From: Pseudomonadota bacterium
Lineage (GTDB): Bacteria > Pseudomonadota > Alphaproteobacteria > Micropepsales > Micropepsaceae
DNA: 64,000 nucleotides
Direction of reading: 5' to 3'
Assembly (NCBI GenBank): GCA_018241025.1
Contig: JAFEEQ010000004.1
Coordinates: forward strand, 62,001 to 126,000
Below the pieces are notes generated by a model, which did no database searches, had not been told where the DNA came from, and saw only the letters and a list, made by a program, of their open reading frames with translations. Below are positions 17,840-26,376 of this stretch, piece by piece (positions within the stretch are counted from its first letter, which is position 1; every line of letters begins with the position of its first letter). Made by a program: the position numbers and the translations under genes.

Positions 17840-19657
17840 ATGCTGAGTCGCCGCTCCGTTCTCAAAGCCGGTACCGCGACCGCCGCCGTCGCCGCTTTCG
17901 CGCCCGCCGCCTTCGCCGAAACACCAAGCGAAGACCTGAACGCGCTGTTCGACGGCTTCGTGCAGGAACGGCTCGACAATTCGCCGACCTTTGCGACCGC
18001 ACTTGGCGTCGACAAGGGTCCGCGCGCGCACCAGCGCTACGAACTCGACGAGGTCTCGGTTTCCGCCAACGACCGCACCGCCAAGTTGATCGAGGCCGAG
18101 CACGACCGGCTGGCCGCCTTCGACCGCAACTCGGTCAGCGGTGACGATCAGATCAGCTACGACGTCGTCCTCTTCGGCCTGACGACGGCGGCCGAAACCA
18201 ACAAGCGCTACGCCTATGGCGGACGTGGCGCCGGCTCACCCTACGTGATCAGCCAGAAGGGCGGCCTCTACGCGTCGATCCCCTCCTTCCTAGACAATCA
18301 GCACACCATCGAGGTCAAGGAAGACGCCGACGCCTATCTCGCGCGCCTCGAGCAATTTGCGCTCCGCATGGACGAGGAATCGGATGTTGTCCGGCATGAC
18401 GTCGCCATGGGCGTGATTCCACCGGATTTCTGCATCGACGGCACGCTGAAGCAGATGGGCGCGCTGCGCGACCAGCCTGCCGAGACCGCATCGATGACGA
18501 TGTCGGTGGTGCGCCGCACGAAGGAGAAAGGCATCGCCGGCGACTGGCAGACGCCCGCAGCCAAGATCCTCAACGAGAAAGTCTATCCCGCCCTTGAACG
18601 GCAGATCGTCCTGATGGCCGAGACGCGCGCCAAGGCAACGCATGATGCCGGCGTCTGGAAGCTTCCCGACGGCGAGGCCTATTACCGCGACAGCGTGCTG
18701 ACCTGGACCACCTCCACGATGAGCCCCGCCGAGATCCACAAGACCGGCCTGGAGATCATCAAGGATCATAACGCCAAAATCGACGCGATCATGAAGAAGC
18801 ATGGCCTGACCAAGGGTACCGTCGGCCAGCGACTGCGCGCGCTATATGACGATCCCAAGATGATCTATCCCGACACGGATGCGGGCAAGGAGCAGCTCAT
18901 CGCCGATCTGAACAAGAAGGTCGTAGCGATGCGGGCGATGCTGCCCAAGTATTTCGGCGTTCTTCCCAAGGCCGATGTCACGATCAAGCGCGTGCCGAAG
19001 GAGATCGAGGCGGGGCAGGCCGGTGGCTACTACAACGCGCCGTCGCTCGACGGCAAGCAGCCCGGCATCTACTGGATCAATCTGCGCGACACACGGGAGC
19101 AGCCGCGATGGCTGTTACCGACGCTGACCTATCACGAGTCGATCCCCGGCCATCACCTGCAGCTTTCGATCCAGCGCGAAGCCAAGATGCCGCTGATTCG
19201 CCGGCTGAGCTATTTCTCGTCCTACATCGAGGGTTGGGCGCTCTACGCCGAACAGCTTTCCGACGAGATGGGCATGTACAAGGACGATCCGATGGGCCGC
19301 ATCGGCTTCCTGCACGATGCAATGTTCCGCGCTGTCCGCCTTGTCGTCGACACGGGCATTCACACCATGAAATGGTCGCGCGAACAGGCGACGAAGTTCT
19401 ATGTCGACACACTGGGCGACCAGGAGAGCGGCGCGGTGACCGAGATCGACCGTTACTGCGTCACGCCGGGCCAGGCCTGCGGCTACATGCTGGGCAAGTT
19501 GACCTTCCTCGCCGCGCGCAAGAAGGCACAGGCCGCGCTGGGCGCAAAGTTCGACATCAAGAGCTTCCACGACGCGATGCTGATCGGTGGCGCGGTACCC
19601 CTGGCGATGATCGACGGCATAGCCGAACGCTACATCGCGGCGCGCCAGGCAGGCTGA
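17840..19657 (+). CDS. DUF885 metallopeptidase-like protein with Tat signal
   Basis: A 605-residue DUF885 protein. The N-terminus MLSRRSVLKAG with a hydrophobic stretch and an AFA cleavage end is a twin-arginine signal, so the protein is exported folded. The zinc-type motif HESIPGHH begins at H432-E433, as in DUF885 relatives distantly related to M32/thermolysin-like peptidases. A second conserved region, YIEGWALYAEQL, supplies the probable third ligand. The substrate is unknown; a periplasmic peptidase is the best guess. Confidence 0.85.
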   Translation: MLSRRSVLKAGTATAAVAAFAPAAFAETPSEDLNALFDGFVQERLDNSPTFATALGVDKGPRAHQRYELDEVSVSANDRTAKLIEAEHDRLAAFDRNSVSGDDQISYDVVLFGLTTAAETNKRYAYGGRGAGSPYVISQKGGLYASIPSFLDNQHTIEVKEDADAYLARLEQFALRMDEESDVVRHDVAMGVIPPDFCIDGTLKQMGALRDQPAETASMTMSVVRRTKEKGIAGDWQTPAAKILNEKVYPALERQIVLMAETRAKATHDAGVWKLPDGEAYYRDSVLTWTTSTMSPAEIHKTGLEIIKDHNAKIDAIMKKHGLTKGTVGQRLRALYDDPKMIYPDTDAGKEQLIADLNKKVVAMRAMLPKYFGVLPKADVTIKRVPKEIEAGQAGGYYNAPSLDGKQPGIYWINLRDTREQPRWLLPTLTYHESIPGHHLQLSIQREAKMPLIRRLSYFSSYIEGWALYAEQLSDEMGMYKDDPMGRIGFLHDAMFRAVRLVVDTGIHTMKWSREQATKFYVDTLGDQESGAVTEIDRYCVTPGQACGYMLGKLTFLAARKKAQAALGAKFDIKSFHDAMLIGGAVPLAMIDGIAERYIAARQAG

Positions 19658-21217
19658 TCAGGCGTAGTCGGCCTCGACCGTCGCATCCGAAGGCGTCGTG
19701 CGCAGCACGGCGTTGAGCAGCCAGCTGAGCGCCGCGCTAACGATCAGGTTCAAGACCAGCGACGACAGCGCCGCATAACACGGCACCTGGAGACCGAACA
19801 GGTTCAGGACATAGGTCGAAGTCTTGAACGCATTCGCATAGGCCATCCAAACGCCACTGCCGATGCCGGCGGCCCAACCGATGAGCAGGGCCCAGGGATT
19901 GAGCCGGTTGGTGTAGAGACCGATGACGACCGAAGGCAGCGTCTGGATGATGATGATGCCGCCCAGTAGCTGGAGCTGGATCGCATAGGTCGATGGCAGC
20001 TCGATCACGAAGAACAACGCGCCGAGCTTGACCACCAGCGACACGATCTTCGCAACCTGGGCTTCGCGTGCCGGTGGGCAGTTCGTATCGAAGTACTCGC
20101 GATAGATATTGCGCGTGAAGAGATTGGCGCAGGCGATCGACATGATCGCCGCGGGTACAAGTGCGCCGATCGCGATGGCCGCGAAAGCGACGCCGATAAA
20201 CCAGCTCGGGAACATCTTCAGGATCAGCGCCGGCACCGCGAAATTGTTGCCGAACGCCTTGAACCCTTCGGCGAATTCCGGCGCCGATTTGACTTCCGCG
20301 GCGACGGCCATGGTGCCGAGCAGCGCGATCAGCCCGAGCGCGAAGGAATAGGCCGGCAGCACGACGGCGTTGCGCTTGATGACATGGCGGCTGGACGAAC
20401 TGAGCAAGCCGGTCACGGCATGCGGATAAAGGAACAGCGCCAATGTCGAGCCCAGCGCCAGCGTCGCATAGGCCGCCTGCGGCCCGAGGCTGCCGGCCGT
20501 CGCCGCGGGCAGGATCAGCGTCTTCGGATCGGCTGCGGCGAAAATCTTGCCGAAGCCGCCGAGCTCTGCCGGGATGATGATCACCGCGGCAATGACGGTG
20601 ACGTAAAGCAGCAGGTCCTTCACCACCGCGATCAGCGCGGGCGCGCGCAAGCCACTGTTGTAGGTGTAGAGCGCCAGCACCACGAAGGCGATGATTAGCG
20701 GGAAGTCGTGCACTTGGCCGATCAGCGGCAGGGTCGGGTTCATGTCGATCCCGAGACCGGCGATGACCACCTCCATGCCGACAAGCTGGAGCGCGATATA
20801 AGGCATTGTCGCAACGATGCCGGTAACGGCGACGGCCAACGCCAAAGTGCCGTTGCCGAAACGTCCGCGCACAAAATCTGCCGCTGTGACGTAGCCCTTG
20901 GCGCGCGCCACCGACCACAATCTCGGAAAGACGGCGAAGACGAAGGGATAAACGAGGATCGTGTAGGGGACGGCAAAGAATCCGGCCGCGCCCGCGCCGA
21001 ACAGCACCGCGGGAACCGCGATGAAGGTATAGGCGGTGTAGAGGTCGCCGCCGAGCAGGAACCACGTGACGACGGTCCCGAAGCGTCGGCCGCCCAGGCC
21101 CCATTCGGACAGTTCATTGAGGTTGCCGCGGCGCCAGCGTGCCGCGACGAAGCCGATAACGGTGACGAACAGGAAGAGCGTAACGAAAACCGTGATGGCG
21201 GTAGCGTTCGGCGTCAT
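19658..21217 (-). CDS. Sodium/solute symporter, MctP-like
   Basis: A 519-residue member of the sodium:solute symporter (SSS) family with about 13 membrane helices. The early LSEWGLGGRRFGTVVTWFLL and YTAYTFIAVPA closely resemble rhizobial MctP, a lactate/pyruvate/alanine permease, so monocarboxylates are the likely cargo. The ATG at 21217 overlaps (ATGA) the stop of a DUF3311 gene, its usual small partner. The stop abuts the DUF885 stop on the other strand. Confidence 0.87.
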   Translation of the reverse strand: MTPNATAITVFVTLFLFVTVIGFVAARWRRGNLNELSEWGLGGRRFGTVVTWFLLGGDLYTAYTFIAVPAVLFGAGAAGFFAVPYTILVYPFVFAVFPRLWSVARAKGYVTAADFVRGRFGNGTLALAVAVTGIVATMPYIALQLVGMEVVIAGLGIDMNPTLPLIGQVHDFPLIIAFVVLALYTYNSGLRAPALIAVVKDLLLYVTVIAAVIIIPAELGGFGKIFAAADPKTLILPAATAGSLGPQAAYATLALGSTLALFLYPHAVTGLLSSSSRHVIKRNAVVLPAYSFALGLIALLGTMAVAAEVKSAPEFAEGFKAFGNNFAVPALILKMFPSWFIGVAFAAIAIGALVPAAIMSIACANLFTRNIYREYFDTNCPPAREAQVAKIVSLVVKLGALFFVIELPSTYAIQLQLLGGIIIIQTLPSVVIGLYTNRLNPWALLIGWAAGIGSGVWMAYANAFKTSTYVLNLFGLQVPCYAALSSLVLNLIVSAALSWLLNAVLRTTPSDATVEADYA

Positions 21218-21426
21218 TTGCCGCTCCGCTCGTCGGAAATATAGACCGGGAGGAGTACGGCGACTCCGAGCACGATCCAAAGCATCTGATACCAGTAGAA
21301 GAAGGGGATTCCTGCCAGTGTCGGCTCGACACTGTTGTAGGACGGCACCCACAGCATCGCGACATAAGGCACGATCAACAGAAGATATATGGCGCGAAAA
21401 CGCCTGGGTTTCGGTTCCCCAGCCAT
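21214..21426 (-). CDS. DUF3311 small membrane protein
   Basis: A 70-residue protein with two membrane helices (AIYLLLIVPYVAMLWVP, and a second through FYWYQMLWIVLGVAVLL). DUF3311 proteins are regularly encoded just before SSS-family monocarboxylate symporters and are thought to be accessory subunits. The four-base overlap with the symporter supports that. Confidence 0.85.
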   Translation of the reverse strand: MAGEPKPRRFRAIYLLLIVPYVAMLWVPSYNSVEPTLAGIPFFYWYQMLWIVLGVAVLLPVYISDERSGK

Positions 21427-21560
21427 GCGACTCCCCCTCGTTTATCCGCCATGCTTACGGCATGCCTCGATCTTCGCCAAGACGGGCACAACGTGAGCGC
21501 GTCATGTCTCGCGGATCGGTCAGGGCGCCAACGGGAGGACGGACCCTGCTTTGCTACGCA

Positions 21561-23192
21561 TCACAGTGAAAGCTGGGAACGGAACGCCAGGGTGTTGAAG
21601 CGCTGGCCGACCTGCGCATTGCTCAGCACACCGTGGCCGAAGCCGGCCGGAATGGTGCCGATGCGATCGATGTTCACGTTCTGATATTGCAGAGCGAATT
21701 TGAGCGCGCTGTTGGGGTACCAGTTGATCTCGAAGGTCGCGATCTTCTGATCGCCGCCGCGGACGCCGCCAGCCGGAAGCGCGCTGCCGACAGTGCCGGC
21801 ATTGTCGTTCAGGTCGAGATCGCTGTAACGCGCCGCAAGCTCCCAGGCACCTGGCCCCCAGCCATCGATGGAAAACGGCACACGGGGTTTCGGATTGGAG
21901 AACGATCCGTTGGCGACATTGTAAGGCCTGCTCTCGCCGGTGAGGATCCAGGTGCCCTGCAGGTACCAGCCATCGAAAGCCAGGTCTGACGAACCGGCAG
22001 CGGCATGGTCCATACCATATTGGAAATAGCCCGCCTGCGAGTAGAAGTTGCGGAATTCCGCCGCGGCCTCGACGCCGTAGTTCCAAGCGTGCGAGGCATT
22101 GATCGCACCGGTCGAGATCAGCCGCAGGCTGTTGTCGTCAGTGGTCAGTTCGGGACCATCCTGGAAATTCACATTGTGCGCGGAGCCCGCGCCTGCAGTC
22201 ACGTCGCCGCTGTGGAACAGATACGTGCCGGCCACCGACACCAGCGCCTTCCAGTCGTTGTCGGAATAGAAGAGATCGCTCGCGCGCACGACCATCGCCT
22301 GCTGCTCGTCGAAGAAAAGCGACGAGTCGGCGACCTTTCCACCGGTATAGGCAAGCGAGGCGAACAGGCGTTCTCCGGTGTAGGTTATCGCGATGCCGTC
22401 GCGTCCGTCGCCGCCGGCAAGGCTGCGCGACAGGTCGGAGGGCGCATTGCGTTCGAGGAAGATCACGTCGCCGGCGCCCGTGGCATCCTCCAAATTGGCG
22501 CTCGGTGCGAAGGCGCCGACACGGATCGCGAAGGGCGCGAGGCCCGCATACTCGACATAGGCCTGCTGGATGCGGCCCTGCAGCTCGTTGCCGCTGGAGG
22601 CACCACCGCCGAAGTCATAGTTGAAGTAGTAGTTCCAGTCGCCGAAGAGCTTGCCCTGGATCCCGAGCTGTGCCCGTCGCCAGTTGCCGCCGCTCGAAAG
22701 ATCGGGGCCATTGGCAGCGGCAAGCTGCCGAGCGCCATTGCCCTGCATGTAATAGGCCATGTCGTACTGACCGATGGCGCGGATCGACAGGCTGAAGCGC
22801 CCGTCCGCCGAGGTGATCGTCGGACGTCCGCCGGCGATGCTGATCGATGTTCGGTCGGCCTTCTCGATGCGCGTGCGATCTTCGAGCGCGGTGAATTTCC
22901 CGACCAGATCGTCGATCGCGACCTGTTGCTGCGCGACACGCGTTTCCAGCGGTGGCGGCGCGGCAACCGCCACCGGCGCTTCCGTTGGCGGAGGGACTTT
23001 GAGTCCCTTGCGCCGCAAGGCGCCGCGGAGTGCCGCGATCTCGTCGCGCTGGGCGGCAATCTGCTTTTGCTGCAGATCCATCATGTGCTGCATGTCGTCG
23101 AGCCGTTTCAGGATCGCGGCATCGTCCGCAAAGGCGGGACTGGCAGCGGCCGCGAGAGCGGCACCGCCGAGCAGGAGGGTACGGAATTTCAT
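21561..23192 (-). CDS. Outer-membrane porin, phosphate-selective OprO/OprP type
   Basis: A 543-residue exported protein. A signal peptide ending ASPAFA is followed by a short coiled coil (about 25-65, with QMM/QKQIAAQRDEI), a proline-rich linker, and a beta-rich body with many aromatic/glycine strands and a C-terminus ending in LSL, typical of OprO/OprP porins. The start overlaps (ATGA) the modA stop, so the two are coupled. Family members pass phosphate or polyphosphate; the link to modA raises the possibility of another oxyanion here. Confidence 0.88.
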   Translation of the reverse strand: MKFRTLLLGGAALAAAASPAFADDAAILKRLDDMQHMMDLQQKQIAAQRDEIAALRGALRRKGLKVPPPTEAPVAVAAPPPLETRVAQQQVAIDDLVGKFTALEDRTRIEKADRTSISIAGGRPTITSADGRFSLSIRAIGQYDMAYYMQGNGARQLAAANGPDLSSGGNWRRAQLGIQGKLFGDWNYYFNYDFGGGASSGNELQGRIQQAYVEYAGLAPFAIRVGAFAPSANLEDATGAGDVIFLERNAPSDLSRSLAGGDGRDGIAITYTGERLFASLAYTGGKVADSSLFFDEQQAMVVRASDLFYSDNDWKALVSVAGTYLFHSGDVTAGAGSAHNVNFQDGPELTTDDNSLRLISTGAINASHAWNYGVEAAAEFRNFYSQAGYFQYGMDHAAAGSSDLAFDGWYLQGTWILTGESRPYNVANGSFSNPKPRVPFSIDGWGPGAWELAARYSDLDLNDNAGTVGSALPAGGVRGGDQKIATFEINWYPNSALKFALQYQNVNIDRIGTIPAGFGHGVLSNAQVGQRFNTLAFRSQLSL

Positions 23193-23965
23193 TTCGGCGC
23201 TCCCAGAACGGTGAAACCGTTCTTTTCGAAGGTCGCGCGCGCCTCGGAATCGCTCAGGAAGACGAGGAATGCCTTGGCTTCGGGGCGTGCATCGCGTGTG
23301 AGAGCCACAGGGTAGACGATGGGCGGGTGCGAGCTATCCGGGAAGCTGCCTACGATGCGTACGTGTTTGTCGCTATATGCGTCGGTAGCGTAGACGATGC
23401 CGAGCGGGGCTTCGGCGCGGGCAACATAGGCGAGCGCCACGCGAACGTTCTCCGCATTGACCAGGTGGTTTACGACGTTGTTCCATACGCCAAGCGTTGT
23501 CAGTGCGGTGCGCGCATATTTCCCGGCCGGCACCGAATCCGGATCGGCGACCGACAGCCGCCCGCCGTTCAACGCTCCCAGCAGGTCGAAATGGGGTGCG
23601 ATCCTGACCGCGATGTTCGAGTCCGACGGCGCAATCAGTACGAGACGATTGCCCAGGAGATTTGTGCGCGTGTCGTGTGCGATGAGGCCGCGATTGTCCA
23701 GATAATCCATCCAGTCGAGATCGGCCGACATGAACATGTCGGCTCCGCTGGAGGATTCGATTTGGCGCGCGAGCGCAGAGGATGCAGCGAAGGAGAACAC
23801 GACATCCTTGCCGGTCTTGGCCTTGTAGGCCTTACCGACGTCACCGAGCGCATCGGTCAGCGATGCCGCGGCAAAGACGACGACATCGGCTGCCTGCGCC
23901 GTCATAGGCAGCACAACAAGAGACGCCGCCGCAATCAGCGCGGCGAACCATTTTCTCAATGTCAT
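23189..23965 (-). CDS. modA: Molybdate-type ABC substrate-binding protein
   Basis: A 258-residue periplasmic ModA-like protein. A signal peptide ends at AQA; then VVVFAAASLTDALGDVGKAY and VVFSFAASSALARQIE are the classic ModA anion-binding segments, with SADLDWMDYL after them. Tungstate or another oxyanion is also possible. ATG at 23965 has GGGGGAG just upstream. No modB or modC lies in the window; the next gene, coupled by ATGA, is a porin. A Mo-box-like palindrome lies 27 bases before the start. Confidence 0.9.
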   Translation of the reverse strand: MTLRKWFAALIAAASLVVLPMTAQAADVVVFAAASLTDALGDVGKAYKAKTGKDVVFSFAASSALARQIESSSGADMFMSADLDWMDYLDNRGLIAHDTRTNLLGNRLVLIAPSDSNIAVRIAPHFDLLGALNGGRLSVADPDSVPAGKYARTALTTLGVWNNVVNHLVNAENVRVALAYVARAEAPLGIVYATDAYSDKHVRIVGSFPDSSHPPIVYPVALTRDARPEAKAFLVFLSDSEARATFEKNGFTVLGAPK

Positions 23966-23991
23966 AGGGCTCCCCCTCCCGGCTTCGGGCA

Positions 23992-24017
23992 TCGTGATAT
24001 CGCAATGGATATCACGA
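23992..24017. promoter_or_regulatory. Mo-box-like palindrome upstream of modA
   Basis: TCGTGATATC (23992-24001) and GATATCACGA (24008-24017) are perfect 10-base inverted copies around a six-base spacer. Half-site and spacing resemble the ModE/MopA site of proteobacteria (ATCG-TATATA, six bases, TATATAACGAT), although the inner bases differ. It lies between the upstream gene end (24070) and the modA start (23965). A repressor responding to molybdate is the natural reading. Confidence 0.6.
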
Positions 24018-24069
24018 GTCCAATCGCCGGTCGTTCCGGGATGTCGGCAGGGTTGGGGTGATATTGCCC

Positions 24070-24486
24070 CTAAGCGGGCTCGCCTTCGCGCGGCCGCGCC
24101 GCCTGATCGATACAGTCCTCGCGGATCGTTTCCAATTCGTCTTCCGGCAGCTTCTCGATACCGACGAAGCGATTGTTCGCGGTTTCGAGCGCGCGCACCA
24201 ACTCGTCCAGCTTAACCTGGATGGCCAGACCGTCGCGGTTCTGCGTGTTCTGGATGAGGAACACCATCAGGAATGTGACGATTGTGGTGCCCGTGTTGAT
24301 GACGAGCTGCCACGTATCGGAGTACCCGAAAATGGGTCCCGTTATTCCCCAGACGGCTATGAGCAGGACGGCGAGAGTGAAGGTGAGCGGCATACCCGAA
24401 GCGTGCGCGATCCAGGCTGCGAAGCGCGCAAAACCGGCACTGAGCACAGTGGGCGCGGGATAGGGTGTGATCGGACGGCGCGTCAT
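24070..24486 (-). CDS. Low-affinity iron permease-family protein
   Basis: A 138-residue protein with two membrane helices in the middle (FTLAVLLIAVWGITGPIFGY and a second through INTGTTIVTFLMVFLIQ) and the conserved NTQNRDGLAIQVKLDELVR after them. This is the Fet4-like 'low affinity iron permease' domain; despite the name, bacterial transport has not been shown for such short members. The start overlaps (ATGA) the stop of a small membrane-protein gene. Confidence 0.82.
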   Translation of the reverse strand: MTRRPITPYPAPTVLSAGFARFAAWIAHASGMPLTFTLAVLLIAVWGITGPIFGYSDTWQLVINTGTTIVTFLMVFLIQNTQNRDGLAIQVKLDELVRALETANNRFVGIEKLPEDELETIREDCIDQAARPREGEPA

Positions 24487-24704
24487 GCCTTGCGACGTCC
24501 TGCGAGCAGCACGATCACGCCGGCGGCAAGCAACGCGATACCCCCGGCCGTCGGTATCCAGACGGTGTGATCTTCCTGCGCGTTCACATGGATCGGCCCC
24601 GCGTCTAACACGGGTTTAGTTTCGCTATAGCTGAAATGGCCGAACAGCAGCGCTGCAATTCCGAGCACGACCAGTACCGCGCCCAAAAGCGTCAATCCTC
24701 GCAT
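24483..24704 (-). CDS. Small two-helix membrane protein
   Basis: A 73-residue protein with helices near residues 4-24 and 50-68 and a short polar loop between, ending in a positive tail (AGRRKA). The length and layout recall DUF3185-type proteins, but I do not assign it firmly. Coupling to the iron-permease-like gene suggests a joint transcript. Confidence 0.65.
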   Translation of the reverse strand: MRGLTLLGAVLVVLGIAALLFGHFSYSETKPVLDAGPIHVNAQEDHTVWIPTAGGIALLAAGVIVLLAGRRKA

Positions 24705-24767
24705 CGATCATTCCCCGGCAATGGACCGGGGATAAAACGGTCAGGAGGCAGCACGGGTTCCGCTTCG

Positions 24768-26282
24768 CTATCGGCCCGGAGCGACCGGGCGATAGGCCAG
24801 CGCCTCGGCGATCTGGGAGCGGCCGACCGGACCCCCGCCGCCGAGATCGGCGATGGTCCGGGCGACACGCAATACACGGTGGTAGCCACGGGCCGTCAGC
24901 CGCATCGCTTCGGCCGCTTCGGCCAGAAGACGCGCGCCCGCCGGGTCGGGGGTCGCAACCTTGTCGAGCAGCTCACCTTCGGCTTCTGCGTTGGTGCGAA
25001 TGCCGCTCTCGGCAAAGCGCTCGCGCTGAATATCACGGGCATGCGCCACGCGGGCGGCGACGTCCGCACTGCCTTCGGCCGGTGGCGGCAAGGCGAGATC
25101 CGCGGCCGAGACGCTGCTGACTTCGACGTGAACATCGATGCGATCGAGCAAGGGTCCCGACAATCGGGACTGATAGTCGACGGCGCATTTCGGCGCGCGG
25201 CCGCAAGCCTGTCCCGGATCGGCGAGGTGGCCGCAGCGGCATGGGTTCATCGCCGCGACGAGTTGGAAGCGTGCGGGATAGCGGACATGCGCGTTGGCGC
25301 GCGCGACCACGGCCTCGCCCGACTCCATGGGCTGACGGAGAGAATCGAGCACGGCACGTTGAAACTCCGGCAGCTCGTCCAGGAACAGCACGCCGAGATG
25401 TGCGAGCGAAACCTCCCCTGGCTTCACGCGGAGGCCGCCGCCCGTAAGCGCCGCCATCGACGCCGAATGATGCGGATTGCGAAAAGGCCGCCGCCGAGAG
25501 ATCGCGCCGCCCGCAAGGTCACCGGCAAGGCTTTGCACCATCGACAGCTCGAGCGCCTCGCGCGCGTCGAGTGGCGGCAGCAAACCTGGAAGACGCTGCG
25601 CCAGCATCGATTTGCCGGCACCGGGCGGGCCGATCATCAGCATGTTGTGGCCACCCGCGGCGACGATCTCGAGCGCACGCTTGGCCGTCTCCTGTCCTTT
25701 GACATCTCTCAGATCGGGCACGTTCGGCGCATCCTCGGCCAATCGTGCCACCGGAGGATTGAGGACCTGGACACCCTTCATGTGATTGATCAGCGCGATC
25801 AACGATGGCGCCGCGATGATGCCGATCTGGCCGGCCCAGGCGGCTTCGGGTCCGCAGGACGCCGGACAGATCAGGCCGCGCTGCTGCTCGCTCGCGGCCA
25901 ATGCCGCGGGCAAGACGCCGGCAACAGCGGAGATCTGCGCATCGAGCGACAACTCGCCGAGCGCGACATAGGTCGCGATTTCGCTCGCCGGCAGAACGCC
26001 CATTGCGCCCAGGAGGCCGAGCGCGATCGGCAGGTCGTAATGGCTGCCCTCCTTCGGAAGGTCGGCCGGTGCCAGGTTCACCGTGATGCGCTTGTAGGGG
26101 AGTGCGAGACCGATGGCATAAAGCGCCGCCCGCACCCTCTCCTTGCTCTCGGCCACCGCCTTGTCGCCAAGGCCGACGATGTTGAACACGCCATTGCCGC
26201 CGTCGGCGATGTGGACCTGAACGTCCACTTCGCGCGCCTCGATACCCTGGAACGCAACGGTATAAACGTGCGCTACGGTCAT
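24768..26282 (-). CDS. YifB/ComM-family Mg-chelatase-like AAA+ ATPase
   Basis: A 504-residue protein with the N-terminal Lon-protease-like fold of ChlI (about 20-145, NIVGLGDKAVAESKERVR) and a Mg-chelatase AAA+ core with Walker A GPPGAGKSML and FLDELPEF as Walker B. The C-terminal Mg_chelatase_C domain contains RGYHRVLRVARTIADL. ComM in this family is a helicase that extends branch migration during natural transformation; whether this organism is competent is unknown. Confidence 0.93.
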   Translation of the reverse strand: MTVAHVYTVAFQGIEAREVDVQVHIADGGNGVFNIVGLGDKAVAESKERVRAALYAIGLALPYKRITVNLAPADLPKEGSHYDLPIALGLLGAMGVLPASEIATYVALGELSLDAQISAVAGVLPAALAASEQQRGLICPASCGPEAAWAGQIGIIAAPSLIALINHMKGVQVLNPPVARLAEDAPNVPDLRDVKGQETAKRALEIVAAGGHNMLMIGPPGAGKSMLAQRLPGLLPPLDAREALELSMVQSLAGDLAGGAISRRRPFRNPHHSASMAALTGGGLRVKPGEVSLAHLGVLFLDELPEFQRAVLDSLRQPMESGEAVVARANAHVRYPARFQLVAAMNPCRCGHLADPGQACGRAPKCAVDYQSRLSGPLLDRIDVHVEVSSVSAADLALPPPAEGSADVAARVAHARDIQRERFAESGIRTNAEAEGELLDKVATPDPAGARLLAEAAEAMRLTARGYHRVLRVARTIADLGGGGPVGRSQIAEALAYRPVAPGR

Positions 26283-26376
26283 GCTGCGCGCAGCCCCTTC
26301 CCCTGAGGTTGCAATTTGGGCCGGATTTCAACCCGTACGCAATCCCGGCTGCAAGGTCAGGTTGCGGGACGATGGC

